Counted from the first letter of the stretch, positions 15,389 through 23,646 are shown. The stretch is DNA of 26,015 nt from an uncultured Blautia sp. (GCA_934373235.1 CAKROW010000037.1:1-26015); one strand, 5' to 3'. Notes: generated by a model from the letters alone, not told the origin. Numbers and translations: made by a program.

Positions 15389-16404
15389 TGAAACTTTTGA
15401 GTGTGGCCATACCGTGCTATAATTCAGAGGCATATATGTCAAAATGTATCAATTCACTGCTGATCGGCGGTGAGGAAGTGGAGATCATCATTGTGGATGA
15501 TGGTTCCAGTGACAGAACTGCGGAGATCGCAGATGATTATGCTGCAAAATATCCAACTATTGTAAAGGTGATCCATCAGGAGAATGGTGGCCATGGTGAG
15601 GCTGTGAATACAGGGATCCGCAATGCGACAGGACTGTATTTCAAGGTTGTGGACAGCGATGACTGGGTTAACCAGGAGGCATATTATGAGATCCTGAAGA
15701 CTTTGTACGAGCTTATCAGAGGACCGGAAACTGTAGATCTTCTTATCAGCAATTTTGTTTATGAGAAACAGGGAGCTACCAGGAAGAAGGTTATGCAGTA
15801 CAGACATTGCTTCCCTACAGAACAGATCTTTGGGTGGGACGAAGTCCGCCATATGAAGAAGGGCCAGTATCTTCTCATGCATTCCATGATCTACCGTACA
15901 AAGCTTCTTCATGACTGTGGTCTGGAGCTGCCCAAGCATACATTTTATGTGGATAACCTTTTTGCCTATGAGCCGTTGCCATATGTGAAGAATCTCTATT
16001 ATCTGGATGTGAACTTTTACAGATATTTCATTGGAAGGGATGACCAGTCTGTCAATGAGAAGGTAATGATCAAACGTATTGACCAGCAGATTCGTGTGAA
16101 TAAACTGATGGTGGACGCGTACCTTAGGGCAAATGTAAGCAACAGAAGGCTCCGTACCTATATGTTCAGCTATCTTGATGTGATCACAACCATTTCATCC
16201 ATCATGATGGTAAGAGCCGGAACCCAGGAATGTCTTGATAAGAAGCAGGAGCTTCTTGAGTACATCAAAGGCCAGAATATGGGACTTTACAGAAGATTAA
16301 GAAGGAGTCTTTTCGGAAGAGTATCCAACCTTCCGGGCAGAGGCGGCAGAAAGATGTTCGTGGCAGCCTATAAGATCTGCCAGAAATTTTATGGATTCAA
16401 CTAA
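15388..16404 (+). CDS. family 2 glycosyltransferase
   Basis: The 338-residue protein begins with a GT-A fold: LLSVAIPCYNSEAYM, IIIVDDGSSDRTAEIA (nucleotide-sugar binding Asp37/Asp38), NGGHGEAVNTGI, and the metal-binding VVDSDDW (Asp89, Asp91, Asp92). These mark GT2 enzymes that transfer sugars to lipids, proteins or polysaccharides on the cytoplasmic face. No membrane segments are obvious. The C-terminal third (after ~240) is basic and helical, which could favour membrane contact. The start overlaps the mutY stop (TGATG), so the two are translationally coupled although their functions are unrelated. The acceptor is unknown. Confidence 0.88.
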   Translation: MKLLSVAIPCYNSEAYMSKCINSLLIGGEEVEIIIVDDGSSDRTAEIADDYAAKYPTIVKVIHQENGGHGEAVNTGIRNATGLYFKVVDSDDWVNQEAYYEILKTLYELIRGPETVDLLISNFVYEKQGATRKKVMQYRHCFPTEQIFGWDEVRHMKKGQYLLMHSMIYRTKLLHDCGLELPKHTFYVDNLFAYEPLPYVKNLYYLDVNFYRYFIGRDDQSVNEKVMIKRIDQQIRVNKLMVDAYLRANVSNRRLRTYMFSYLDVITTISSIMMVRAGTQECLDKKQELLEYIKGQNMGLYRRLRRSLFGRVSNLPGRGGRKMFVAAYKICQKFYGFN

Positions 16405-16429
16405 ACAGTGATAAACAGATACAACACAC

Positions 16430-16473
16430 AGCCCCGGCTGCCATCCATACCGATGACCGCCGGGGCTGCTTTA
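16430..16473. terminator. terminator between convergent genes
   Basis: AGCCCCGGC (16430-16438) and GCCGGGGCT (16459-16467) make a perfect G/C-rich 9-bp stem, followed on the plus strand by GCTTTAT. It lies between the glycosyltransferase stop and the end of the minus-strand PAP2 gene and may serve both directions. Confidence 0.6.
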
Positions 16474-16489
16474 TGGTTATATTATGAGT

Positions 16490-17185
16490 TTAATCGTTAT
16501 AATTCCTGTTGCGCTTATTCTCGGAAGCATGGGCAAGGGCAGTATGTCTGGATGTTTCGGATGCTTTCTGGGGATAGAAGATCAGATATCCGAACAGTGC
16601 CAGAGTAGCTCCGGAGCATACATCGATCACTGAGTGCTGTTTCAGGAACATGGTAGATGCAATGATCAGAAGTGTCAGGGTGAGGGAGCCATAGCGGATG
16701 GCTTTCTTATCCCTTAAAGCTTCACAGTTGACAAGTGACATATGAACTGCAAGGGAGTTGAACACATGGATGCTTGGCAGGATATTGGTTGGTGTATCCG
16801 TGGCATAGAGCCGCCTTACAAGATCTGTAAAAATATTATCCCTTGGAAATTCTGTGGGACGTAAGTGCTGGATATTGGGATAACAGTAGGAGACGATAAG
16901 AAAGATCGTCATACCCATCATCATATTAAATGCCAACTGATAATACTCATGTTTGTTCTTATTGATAAAGATAAAATAGGCAACTGCCAGGATCATATAA
17001 GGAAACCACAGCAGGTAAGGAATAATAAAAAATTCGCAAAAAGGTATCATGTCATCGAAAACAGTATGTACAACATGATAAGCCTGCACAGGTCTGTGTT
17101 CCAGATAAAAGAACAGAAGGCAGTAGATGATGCAGTAGGTTATCATGACCAGTCCATGTCCGTATTTTCGGATATAATCAGTCAA
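16490..17185 (-). CDS. PAP2-family lipid phosphatase
   Basis: The 231-residue protein has about six membrane segments. The PAP2 signature is recognisable in degenerate form: LRPTEF (108-113), PSIHVFNSL (His140, in place of PSGH), and KQHSVIDVCSG (His184, Asp188, the nucleophile region). Members remove phosphate from lipid phosphates such as phosphatidic acid or undecaprenyl pyrophosphate, or transfer phospho-head groups. The start is TTG at 17185, preceded by AGGAAGG; no nearer ATG fits. It lies 48 bases after the lipid kinase stop on the same strand, so a kinase and a phosphatase acting on membrane lipids appear to be paired. Confidence 0.85.
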   Translation of the reverse strand: MTDYIRKYGHGLVMITYCIIYCLLFFYLEHRPVQAYHVVHTVFDDMIPFCEFFIIPYLLWFPYMILAVAYFIFINKNKHEYYQLAFNMMMGMTIFLIVSYCYPNIQHLRPTEFPRDNIFTDLVRRLYATDTPTNILPSIHVFNSLAVHMSLVNCEALRDKKAIRYGSLTLTLLIIASTMFLKQHSVIDVCSGATLALFGYLIFYPQKASETSRHTALAHASENKRNRNYND

Positions 17186-17233
17186 AATTATCCTTCCTTT
17201 CTAACCTGAGATTAATAATTTTTTCAGAAAACA

Positions 17234-18166
17234 CTATACCACAGGCATAATGATTTTTAAAGGTTTCTTTTCAAGAGTCACAGAAAATTCACTGCGTATG
17301 CCGCCGGACTCTCCATCCTTATGAATGGGCTGAGGGGAAGCGGTCTTAATATGTATGCTGCGTCCCTGAAAGATATGTACGCCGGGAATCCGGGTATGAC
17401 CGCCGAAAAAAGCGGTAGGCAGACAGAAAAGCAGCAGCAGCCTGGGAATATTACGGATCACGATCACGTCCAGGAGACCGTCATCAGGACGGGCCTTGGG
17501 GCAGAACCTGAAACCACCGCCCTCATAGGGGAGATTCATGACAGCACCGAAATATGCCCTGGAAAAGGTACGGGGAGGCTGGTCATCGATCTCAACAGTT
17601 ACAGTTACAGGAGAGCGGTAAACAAGCTGCCTGAGAGCCACTGCGAGATAAACAAGCTTCCCCAGATGAAGCCTGTTAAAAAAACGCTTGGCAGGAGCAA
17701 CCAGAACCTCCTGGCATACAGCCGCATCATATCCGGTACCTGTGCTGATACCGAACCGGCAGGTGCTGTCCCCGGAAGTGTAAACCGGAACATCCATGGA
17801 AAGGATACGTTCTTCTTTAAGAATGGAGTTCAGTGCATCGTAAGGATCCCTGGGAAGTCCCATTCCCCGGCAGAAATCATTGCCTGAGCCGGTGGGAATA
17901 TAGCCAAAGATAACATTGTCAAAATCTGTGATGCCTGTAAGAACTTCATGGATGGTGCCGTCACCTCCTACAGTGATAAGCCGTACCGGGTTATCCGGGG
18001 ACCCGGAAGAAGAGATCTGCCGGGAAAGGGTGATGGCATGTCCTACATATCTGGTGAGATATCCGGTATAGGAAATCCCTCTGCTCTCAAGGATGCTGCG
18101 CAGCCTGTTCCAGATATCAAGGCCTGCGCCTGAACGTGAGTTGGGATTTACAATAAAATAATACAT
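17234..18166 (-). CDS. diacylglycerol/lipid kinase family protein
   Basis: The 310-residue protein has the YegS/DagK/sphingosine-kinase-like fold. The N-terminal FIVNPNSRSGAG, the ATP-binding GGDGTIHEVLTGI (67-79) and PTGSGNDFCRGMGLP (91-105) are the conserved catalytic-domain motifs; STGTGYDAAVCQEV follows in the C-terminal beta domain, and FCPKARPDDGLLDV is typical. The enzyme should phosphorylate diacylglycerol or a related lipid at the membrane face. The ATG at 18166 is preferred to the one at 18172 because GGAGG is 8 bases before it but only 2 before the other. It is divergent from a PhoB-like regulator, with closely packed promoters. Confidence 0.9.
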   Translation of the reverse strand: MYYFIVNPNSRSGAGLDIWNRLRSILESRGISYTGYLTRYVGHAITLSRQISSSGSPDNPVRLITVGGDGTIHEVLTGITDFDNVIFGYIPTGSGNDFCRGMGLPRDPYDALNSILKEERILSMDVPVYTSGDSTCRFGISTGTGYDAAVCQEVLVAPAKRFFNRLHLGKLVYLAVALRQLVYRSPVTVTVEIDDQPPRTFSRAYFGAVMNLPYEGGGFRFCPKARPDDGLLDVIVIRNIPRLLLLFCLPTAFFGGHTRIPGVHIFQGRSIHIKTASPQPIHKDGESGGIRSEFSVTLEKKPLKIIMPVV

Positions 18167-18195
18167 GATCATTGCCTCCGAAAAGTGTCAATTTC

Positions 18196-18224
18196 ATCAT
18201 AGCATCCTGATCTGGGTTTGACAA
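18196..18224 (-). promoter_or_regulatory. promoter for the lipid kinase-PAP2 unit
   Basis: On the minus strand TTGTCA (18224-18219) and TATGAT (18201-18196) are 17 bp apart, a good sigma-A promoter. The -35 overlaps a plus-strand TTGACA (18218-18223). Confidence 0.65.
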
Positions 18225-18302
18225 ATTAAATTTTTGAAAAATAAAATTTTACATAAATTTAACGGGTTGTTTTCCTTAAATTTAATGTAGACATCGTATA
18301 CT
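18218..18302 (+). promoter_or_regulatory. promoter region of the PhoB-like regulator with Pho-box-like array
   Basis: Two elements are seen. TTGACA (18218-18223) with TAAAAT (18242-18247), 18 bp apart, looks like an ordinary promoter. Further down, TATACT (18297-18302) has no -35, but is preceded by four hexamers at exact 11-bp steps: TTTACA 18248, TTAACG 18259, TTTTCC 18270 and TTTAAT 18281. That layout, ending ~10 bp before the -10, matches PhoP-activated promoters of Bacillus (TT[ACT]A[CT]A repeats with 5-bp gaps), though three of the hexamers are degenerate. Confidence 0.45.
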
Positions 18303-18372
18303 GTAGCAGTTCGGAAAACAGATGATAAATATGATAACAGATATAACATACAAAAACAGGCAGGAGGACAAT

Positions 18373-19041
18373 ATGATCTATTTGGTAGAAGACGATGAAA
18401 GCATCCGTGAACTGGTGGTATATACACTGAAAAGCCAGGGCCTTGAGGCAAAGGGATTTGAGAAACCTTCTCTTTTCTGGAAGGCAATGGAAAAAGAACA
18501 GCCGGCACTGGTACTTCTGGATATCATGCTTCCAGAGGAGGACGGTCTTTCCATTCTGAAAAAGCTCCGTGTGCGTCCGGATACCAGAAAGCTTCCTGTG
18601 ATCATGCTGACTGCAAGAGGCAGTGAATATGATACCGTGGTAGGACTGGACAGCGGAGCAGATGACTACATACCAAAACCGTTCCGTATGATGGAGCTGA
18701 TATCCAGGATACGTGCACTTTTAAGAAGGACAGAGGACCGGGGCGCGGAGGAATACAGAGCAGGAAATCTCTATGTATGCCCGGGCAAACATGTGGCAGC
18801 CGTAGATGAAGAGCCGGTAAATCTCACACTCAAGGAATATGAGATGCTCTGTCTGCTTCTTAAGAACAGCGGCACTGTGCTTTCCAGGACCCAGCTTCTT
18901 AATCAGATCTGGGGATATGAGTTTGACGGGGAAAGCCGTACTGTGGATGTTCACGTGCGGACACTGCGCCAGAAGCTTGGTTCAGCGGGAAACCTTATTG
19001 AGACAGTCCGCGGGGTAGGATATAAGATCAGTACAAATTAA
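18373..19041 (+). CDS. OmpR/PhoB-family response regulator
   Basis: The ATG at 18373 has AGGAGG 5 bases upstream; in-frame ATGs at 18322 and 18331 do not. The 222-residue protein has an intact receiver domain: acidic pocket LVEDDES (Glu6-Asp8), phospho-acceptor Asp50 in VLLDIMLPEEDG, Thr80 in MLTARGS and Lys102 in IPKPF. The winged-helix domain includes LTLKEYEMLCLLL, RTQLLNQIWG, RTVDVHVRTLRQKLG and ETVRGVGYKI. It should activate or repress transcription when phosphorylated. No histidine kinase gene follows; topB comes next after a terminator, so the kinase must be elsewhere. The promoter array suggests autoregulation and a PhoB/PhoP-like role, which is inference. Confidence 0.9.
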   Translation: MIYLVEDDESIRELVVYTLKSQGLEAKGFEKPSLFWKAMEKEQPALVLLDIMLPEEDGLSILKKLRVRPDTRKLPVIMLTARGSEYDTVVGLDSGADDYIPKPFRMMELISRIRALLRRTEDRGAEEYRAGNLYVCPGKHVAAVDEEPVNLTLKEYEMLCLLLKNSGTVLSRTQLLNQIWGYEFDGESRTVDVHVRTLRQKLGSAGNLIETVRGVGYKISTN

Positions 19042-19117
19042 ACAGATATGCTGTCTGTCAGCAGCATGGCCATACCGGAAAACATCAGGATCACCTTTAC
19101 GGAAAGACTTCTGCAGG

Positions 19118-19151
19118 AGGCTTTTGAGCCACTTTGCAGGAGCCTTTTTTT
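19118..19151 (+). terminator. terminator after the response regulator
   Basis: AGGCTTTT (19118-19125) pairs with AGGAGCCT (19138-19145), including two G-U pairs, followed by seven Ts (19145-19151). The downstream arm overlaps the topB promoter. Confidence 0.55.
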
Positions 19152-19161
19152 GTGATATAAT
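19133..19161 (+). promoter_or_regulatory. promoter of topB
   Basis: TTTGCA (19133-19138) and TATAAT (19156-19161) are 17 bp apart; TGA directly before TATAAT makes an extended -10. The topB ATG is 54 bases downstream with AGGAG at 7 bases. Confidence 0.6.
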
Positions 19162-19215
19162 GCGCTTGATTATGGAGAAAGCAGGGAAATATCCTGCAGA
19201 AACAGGAGCGTATAC

Positions 19216-21402
19216 ATGAAATCATTGGTAATAGCGGAGAAACCCTCCGTAGCAAGAGATATAGCAAGAGTTCTCCACTGCAGCCAGAAAGGAAACGGCT
19301 GTCTGGAAGGAAGGGACTATGTTGTGACCTGGGCTCTGGGACATCTTGTTACCCTGGCAGATCCGGAAGAATATGATAAGAAATATATCAAATGGGAAAT
19401 GTCCACCCTTCCCATGATGCCGGAAAAGATGAAACTTGTAGTCATAAAGCAGACTGCCAGACAGTACAATGCGGTAAAGACACAGATATACAGAAAGGAC
19501 ATCTCTGAGATCATCATTGCCACAGACGCAGGACGGGAAGGGGAGCTGGTTGCCAGATGGATCCTTGCAAAGGCGGACAGCCACAAGCCTATTAAGAGAC
19601 TGTGGATATCATCAGTCACAGACCGGGCTATCAAGGACGGTTTTGCACATCTTAAAAACGGTCATGATTATGATGATCTCTACCGTGCTGCCCAGGCACG
19701 CGCGGAGGCCGACTGGCTGGTGGGAATGAACGGAACCAGGGCGCTGACCTGCAAGTATAATGCGCAGCTTTCCTGCGGACGCGTCCAGACTCCGACCCTT
19801 GCAATGATCGCTGCCAGGGAAAAGGAGATCCGAGAATTTAAAAGCGAGGAATATTATGGTATCACACTGACGGCAGGTAATGTCCGGTGGACCTGGAGAG
19901 ACCAGAAAAGCAATGGATACCGTACCTTTAAGAAAGAACGGGCAGAAAGCATCCTTGCCAAAGCCGGAAAATCCACTCTCACAGTAACAAAAGTATCCAG
20001 AAAACCAAAGAAGGCCTATGCACCGGGGCTTTATGACCTTACCACCCTTCAGAGAGAGGCAAGCCAGAAATATGGTTTTTCCCCAAAACAGACCTTAAAT
20101 ATCATGCAGCGTCTTTATGAGAACCATAAGGTGCTTACCTATCCGAGAACCGATTCCAGGTACATTGGAAAAGATGTTGTCCCAACACTGAAGGAGCGTC
20201 TTCGTGCCTGTGGGACCGGTCCTTACAGGAAGCTTGCCGGAGTGCTTGTAAACAGTCAGCTCCAGACTAATTCCAGCTTTGTGGATGATAAGAAAGTCAG
20301 TGATCACCACGCCATCATCCCTACAGAACAGTTTGTACAGTTAGATCATATGACCAGCGAGGAGCGTAAGATATATGACATGGTCATTCGGAGATTCTTA
20401 AGCGTTCTGTATCCGCCGGCAGTATTTGAACAGGTGTCCATGGAAGGCCAGGCAGGAGGAGAGACCTTTGCGGCAAGCGGCCGGATCGTGAAGGCTTCGG
20501 GCTGGAAAGAAATCTATGAAGGCAGTACAGAGGAAGAGGAGGAAACTGAGGACAGGCTTAAAGACCAGCGCCTTCCGGAGCTTAAAGAAGGGGAGAAGCT
20601 TCCTGTGGAAAATGCCTCACTTACAACAGGAAAGACAAAACCGCCGGCAAGATTTACCGAGGCTACTCTTCTGGCTGCAATGGAAAACCCGGTGCGCTTC
20701 ATGGAAAGCCATGATGCAAAGGCTGCCAGAACCCTGGGAGAGACAGGAGGTCTTGGAACAGTTGCCACCAGAGCTGACATTATAGAGAAGCTCTTTAACA
20801 GCTTCCTCATGGAAAAGAAGGGGAATGAGATCTATATCACATCCAAGGCAAGGCAGCTTCTTGAGCTTGTTCCGGAGGACCTGAAAAAACCGGAGCTTAC
20901 TGCTGACTGGGAGATGAAGCTTGGAGAGATCGCCAGGGGAAAACTGAAGTCAGACATCTTTATCACCCAGATCAGGGATTATGCGGGAAATATTGTGGAC
21001 GAGATCCGCTCAGGGCAGGGAACCTTCCGCCATGAAAACATGACCAATAAGAAATGCCCTCAGTGTGGCAGGCATCTTCTTGCAGTAAACGGAAAGAATG
21101 CAAAAATGCTGGTATGTGAGGACAGGGAGTGCGGATACCGGGAAACCATATCCAGAACCAGCAATGCCCGCTGCCCAAAATGCCACAAGCGCATGGAACT
21201 TGTGCTTAAGGGAAAAGAAGAAACCTTTGTCTGCCAGTGCGGATATAAAGAGAAGCTGTCCTCTTTCCAGGAGAGAAGAAAGAAAGAAGGAGCAGGAGTC
21301 AACAAAAGGGACGTACAGCGTTACCTTAAAAAGCAGCAGAAAGAGGCAAACGAGCCGGTGAACAATGCTTTTGCACAGGCACTTTCGGGAATTAAATTAT
21401 AG
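19216..21402 (+). CDS. topB: DNA topoisomerase III
   Basis: The 728-residue type IA topoisomerase starts with the Toprim strand SLVIAEKPSVARDIARVL, has the metal-binding ATDAGREGELVARW (Asp104, Glu108), and the active-site loop VLTYPRTDSRYIG with catalytic Tyr309. In the Toprim DxDxE motif the second Asp is Gly (DAGRE), a form that occurs in Gram-positive TopB proteins. The C-terminus carries two zinc-finger-like cysteine clusters, starting at Cys614/Cys617 and Cys653/Cys656, then a basic tail. The enzyme passes single strands and decatenates DNA. AGGAG lies 7 bases before the ATG. It has its own promoter and no clear terminator before the next gene 54 bases later. Confidence 0.95.
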   Translation: MKSLVIAEKPSVARDIARVLHCSQKGNGCLEGRDYVVTWALGHLVTLADPEEYDKKYIKWEMSTLPMMPEKMKLVVIKQTARQYNAVKTQIYRKDISEIIIATDAGREGELVARWILAKADSHKPIKRLWISSVTDRAIKDGFAHLKNGHDYDDLYRAAQARAEADWLVGMNGTRALTCKYNAQLSCGRVQTPTLAMIAAREKEIREFKSEEYYGITLTAGNVRWTWRDQKSNGYRTFKKERAESILAKAGKSTLTVTKVSRKPKKAYAPGLYDLTTLQREASQKYGFSPKQTLNIMQRLYENHKVLTYPRTDSRYIGKDVVPTLKERLRACGTGPYRKLAGVLVNSQLQTNSSFVDDKKVSDHHAIIPTEQFVQLDHMTSEERKIYDMVIRRFLSVLYPPAVFEQVSMEGQAGGETFAASGRIVKASGWKEIYEGSTEEEEETEDRLKDQRLPELKEGEKLPVENASLTTGKTKPPARFTEATLLAAMENPVRFMESHDAKAARTLGETGGLGTVATRADIIEKLFNSFLMEKKGNEIYITSKARQLLELVPEDLKKPELTADWEMKLGEIARGKLKSDIFITQIRDYAGNIVDEIRSGQGTFRHENMTNKKCPQCGRHLLAVNGKNAKMLVCEDRECGYRETISRTSNARCPKCHKRMELVLKGKEETFVCQCGYKEKLSSFQERRKKEGAGVNKRDVQRYLKKQQKEANEPVNNAFAQALSGIKL

Positions 21403-21456
21403 TGGCTCAGGCAGGTACCTGAAGCGTTACAGATATTATATAAGGAGGATACAAAA

Positions 21457-21837
21457 ATGGGATTACAGGATGACAGAATGTCAGGAAATATTCAGGATGT
21501 TGCAAGACTGATCACAAGACTTCTCCTTCAGGGAGATATGCCCCAGTATACACTTCCGGCAAAAGAAGCAGACTATTCAGAGGCAGATCAGCTTTTTTCA
21601 AAGATCATCAAGCTTGCAGATGCAGGTGAGATAAACGAAGCGGAAAACGAGCTTCTTATGAATATGGAAGAGGATGACGCAGATTACCTGGAACTTGCTC
21701 TTACCTTTTATCTGTATCTCAATGATATGGATGGGGATTATCTGGATGACCATGACTACTCCAGGGAGGAAATCCTGGACGGAGTGAAAAACCTGGCAGA
21801 AGACTGGGGAGTTACCGGACTGGAGGCTCTGGTCTGA
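21457..21837 (+). CDS. small acidic helical protein, DUF6483-like
   Basis: The 126-residue protein is acidic and helical, with no membrane segment or signal peptide. It begins DRMSGNIQDVARLITRLLL and has two Asp/Glu-rich stretches, EEDDADYLELALTFYLYLND and DGDYLDDHDYSREEILDGV. The general look (a short helix IxxxARLIxxLL, then a TPR-like pair of helices) recalls DUF6483-type clostridial proteins; this is from memory and not certain. GGAGG precedes the ATG. Its stop overlaps the start of the cysteine-cluster gene by one base (TGATG), so the two are probably translated together and may act together. Confidence 0.7.
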   Translation: MGLQDDRMSGNIQDVARLITRLLLQGDMPQYTLPAKEADYSEADQLFSKIIKLADAGEINEAENELLMNMEEDDADYLELALTFYLYLNDMDGDYLDDHDYSREEILDGVKNLAEDWGVTGLEALV

Positions 21838-22508
21838 TGCGGCGGGAAGTTACGCTGGAGGAAATTTCCGACGGCCGTCTCTACGGAGCCAATGATATGG
21901 TAAAGGCAGACTGCCAGGACTGTAAGGGCTGCCATGACTGCTGCACCGGTATGGGAGATTCTGTAGTGCTGGATCCTCTGGATGTCTGTCGTTTAAGCCG
22001 GGGGCTTGGCAAAAGTGTGGATGAGCTTCTTGGCGGAGCTCTGGAACTTGGGATCACAGATGGAAATATCCTTCCCCACTTAAAGATGACAGGCAGTGAT
22101 GAGCACTGTGTATTCCTGGACGGAAACGGAAGATGTTCCATTCACAGCTTCAGGCCCGGATTCTGCAGGCTTTTTCCTCTGGGGAGATATTATGAGGATG
22201 GGAGATTTCACTATATTCTTCAGATCCATGAATGTCCAAAGACCAACCGGAGCAAGATCAAGGTAAGGAAATGGGTGGACACGCCGGATTTCAAAAATTA
22301 CGAAAAATTTGTATGCGACTGGCATTATTTTCTCCTGGATGTACAGGAAGTGCTGTATAATGCAGAGGATGAAGGGCTGATCCGCAATCTGAACCTGTAT
22401 GTTGTGAATCAGTTTTACAGAAAGCCTTACGACGAAAACAGGGATTTTTATGAGCAGTTTTATAAGCGCCTGGAAGAGGGAAAGGGGCTTCTGAGCCTTG
22501 GGATCTGA
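21837..22508 (+). CDS. YkgJ-family cysteine-cluster protein
   Basis: The 223-residue protein has the cysteine pattern of the YkgJ/UPF0153 family: CQDCKGCHDCC (Cys26, 29, 32, 35, 36), then CVFLDGNGRCSIHSFRPGFCRLFPLG (Cys91, 100, 110) and IHECPKT. Such proteins are thought to bind a metal or an iron-sulfur/zinc centre; the biochemical role is not established. The remaining C-terminal half is helical and aromatic-rich. The start overlaps the stop of the small acidic protein, implying coupled translation. It is followed after 61 bases by a LysR gene on the same strand, with no strong terminator between. Confidence 0.85.
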   Translation: MRREVTLEEISDGRLYGANDMVKADCQDCKGCHDCCTGMGDSVVLDPLDVCRLSRGLGKSVDELLGGALELGITDGNILPHLKMTGSDEHCVFLDGNGRCSIHSFRPGFCRLFPLGRYYEDGRFHYILQIHECPKTNRSKIKVRKWVDTPDFKNYEKFVCDWHYFLLDVQEVLYNAEDEGLIRNLNLYVVNQFYRKPYDENRDFYEQFYKRLEEGKGLLSLGI

Positions 22509-22569
22509 CCGGATGGACAGAGAGGGCCGGGGCAGAGCCTGCGGGACAAAAGAAAGGATTTTTTGACAT

Positions 22570-23469
22570 ATGAATTTAAATCAACTGACATATTTTGTGA
22601 CACTTGCCCAGATCGAAAACTATACCAGGGCAGCCAAGCGTCTTGACATTACCCAGCCAAGTCTCAGCCATGCCATCTCCAATCTGGAAAAAGAACTTCA
22701 GGTACAGCTTTTTGAAAGGCATGGAAGAAATGTGACCATGACCAGATATGGGGAGATGTTTCTGAAATATGTTCAGGATTCCTTACATATCCTGAACCTT
22801 GGGGTGGAGCGGATCCAGGAAGCTGCCAGGATCCCGGGGGGAAGTATTTCCATCGGATATATCCACACCCAGGGACGCAGGTTTATCCCGGAGCTTGTCC
22901 GGGGATTTACAGATTCCCGAAAAGGGAAAAAAATTGATTTCCACTTTCAGAACGCAGCTACAGGGAATCTGATCCAGGGCCTTAAAGATGAAAGATTCGA
23001 TGTGATCTTCTGCTCAAAGGCAGAGGGAGAGAAGGAGATAAGCTTTGTACCTGTGGCAGAGGAGAAGCTGATTGCCATTGTGCCGGAAAAACATCCCCTT
23101 GCTGCAAAAAACACGGTTTCTGTACAGGAGCTGGGACAGTATCCCCAGGTGGCTTTTCCGCCAAGCAGCGGCCTGTATTTTGTGATCCGTGAGCTTTTTG
23201 AGAAGGAGGGGATCATGCCGGAGACAGCCTTTGAGGTGGAGGAAGACGGAGCACTTGCAGGAATGGTGGCAGAGGGCTTCGGAGTGGCTATTGCCCCGGA
23301 TGTGCCGGTGATCCACACCCTGCCTGTGAAGATACTGAACATCGAAAATCTTCATTACAGACGGTACATATACATGGGAATGTTGAAGAACCGCTATCCA
23401 AGCGCCCTGGTGGAGAGCTTCCGGGATTATATCCTGGAACATTACCGGATCTATGAGATCATGTCCTGA
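22570..23469 (+). CDS. LysR-type transcriptional regulator (first of two paralogs)
   Basis: The 299-residue protein has the winged helix-turn-helix MNLNQLTYFVTLAQIENYTR, AAKRLDITQPSLSHAISNLE and the wing FERHGRNVTMT, then a periplasmic-binding-like effector domain with GSISIGYIHTQG, DVIFCSKAE and the C-terminal GVAIAPDVPVIHTL. Length is standard. It is clearly paralogous to the LysR at 24553-25461, which shares the same order FVTLA..ENYT/EHYT, ITQPSLSHAIS and GRNV. AAAGGA is about 11 bases before the ATG. Just after its stop are GATAAAAAC repeats and the promoter of the chorismate mutase-shikimate kinase gene, the natural target candidate. The effector is unknown. Confidence 0.92.
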   Translation: MNLNQLTYFVTLAQIENYTRAAKRLDITQPSLSHAISNLEKELQVQLFERHGRNVTMTRYGEMFLKYVQDSLHILNLGVERIQEAARIPGGSISIGYIHTQGRRFIPELVRGFTDSRKGKKIDFHFQNAATGNLIQGLKDERFDVIFCSKAEGEKEISFVPVAEEKLIAIVPEKHPLAAKNTVSVQELGQYPQVAFPPSSGLYFVIRELFEKEGIMPETAFEVEEDGALAGMVAEGFGVAIAPDVPVIHTLPVKILNIENLHYRRYIYMGMLKNRYPSALVESFRDYILEHYRIYEIMS

Positions 23470-23472
23470 TAT

Positions 23473-23496
23473 GATAAAAACATAGATAAAAACTAT
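23473..23496 (+). promoter_or_regulatory. LysR-type box, tandem GATAAAAAC repeats
   Basis: GATAAAAACATA (23473-23484) and GATAAAAACTAT (23485-23496) are tandem. The second lies in ATAG-N7-CTAT (23482-23496), which has T-N11-A dyad symmetry, the classic LysR box form. It is centred ~76 bp before the likely start of transcription. A third, degenerate copy, GATAAAAATAAT, is at 23534-23545. Confidence 0.5.
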
Positions 23497-23529
23497 AGAT
23501 GGCATGTGTAAATTCAATAAATATTTTGG

Positions 23530-23558
23530 TTGTGATAAAAATAATCTGTTGGTATAAT
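23530..23558 (+). promoter_or_regulatory. promoter of the chorismate mutase-shikimate kinase gene
   Basis: TTGTGA (23530-23535) and TATAAT (23553-23558) are 17 bp apart, giving an ~80-base leader. The GATAAAAATAAT copy (23534-23545) overlaps the -35, which would suit contact by a LysR protein. Confidence 0.65.
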
Positions 23559-23646
23559 AGATACAGACACTTGATTTAAAGTGGTAAAGTGAACAAGCGA
23601 AATCCATAATGATTACGAAAGTAAACAATGGAGTAAAGGAGAAACT

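Noticed and set aside
19065..19154. 29-codon frame between the PhoB-like regulator and topB
   Set aside because: It runs through the terminator and the topB promoter and has no ribosome binding site.
19519..19550. TopB Toprim motif reads DAGRE instead of DADRE, taken at first as a lost metal ligand
   Set aside because: This form occurs in Gram-positive topoisomerase III proteins, and the rest of the active site is intact, so no defect is implied.
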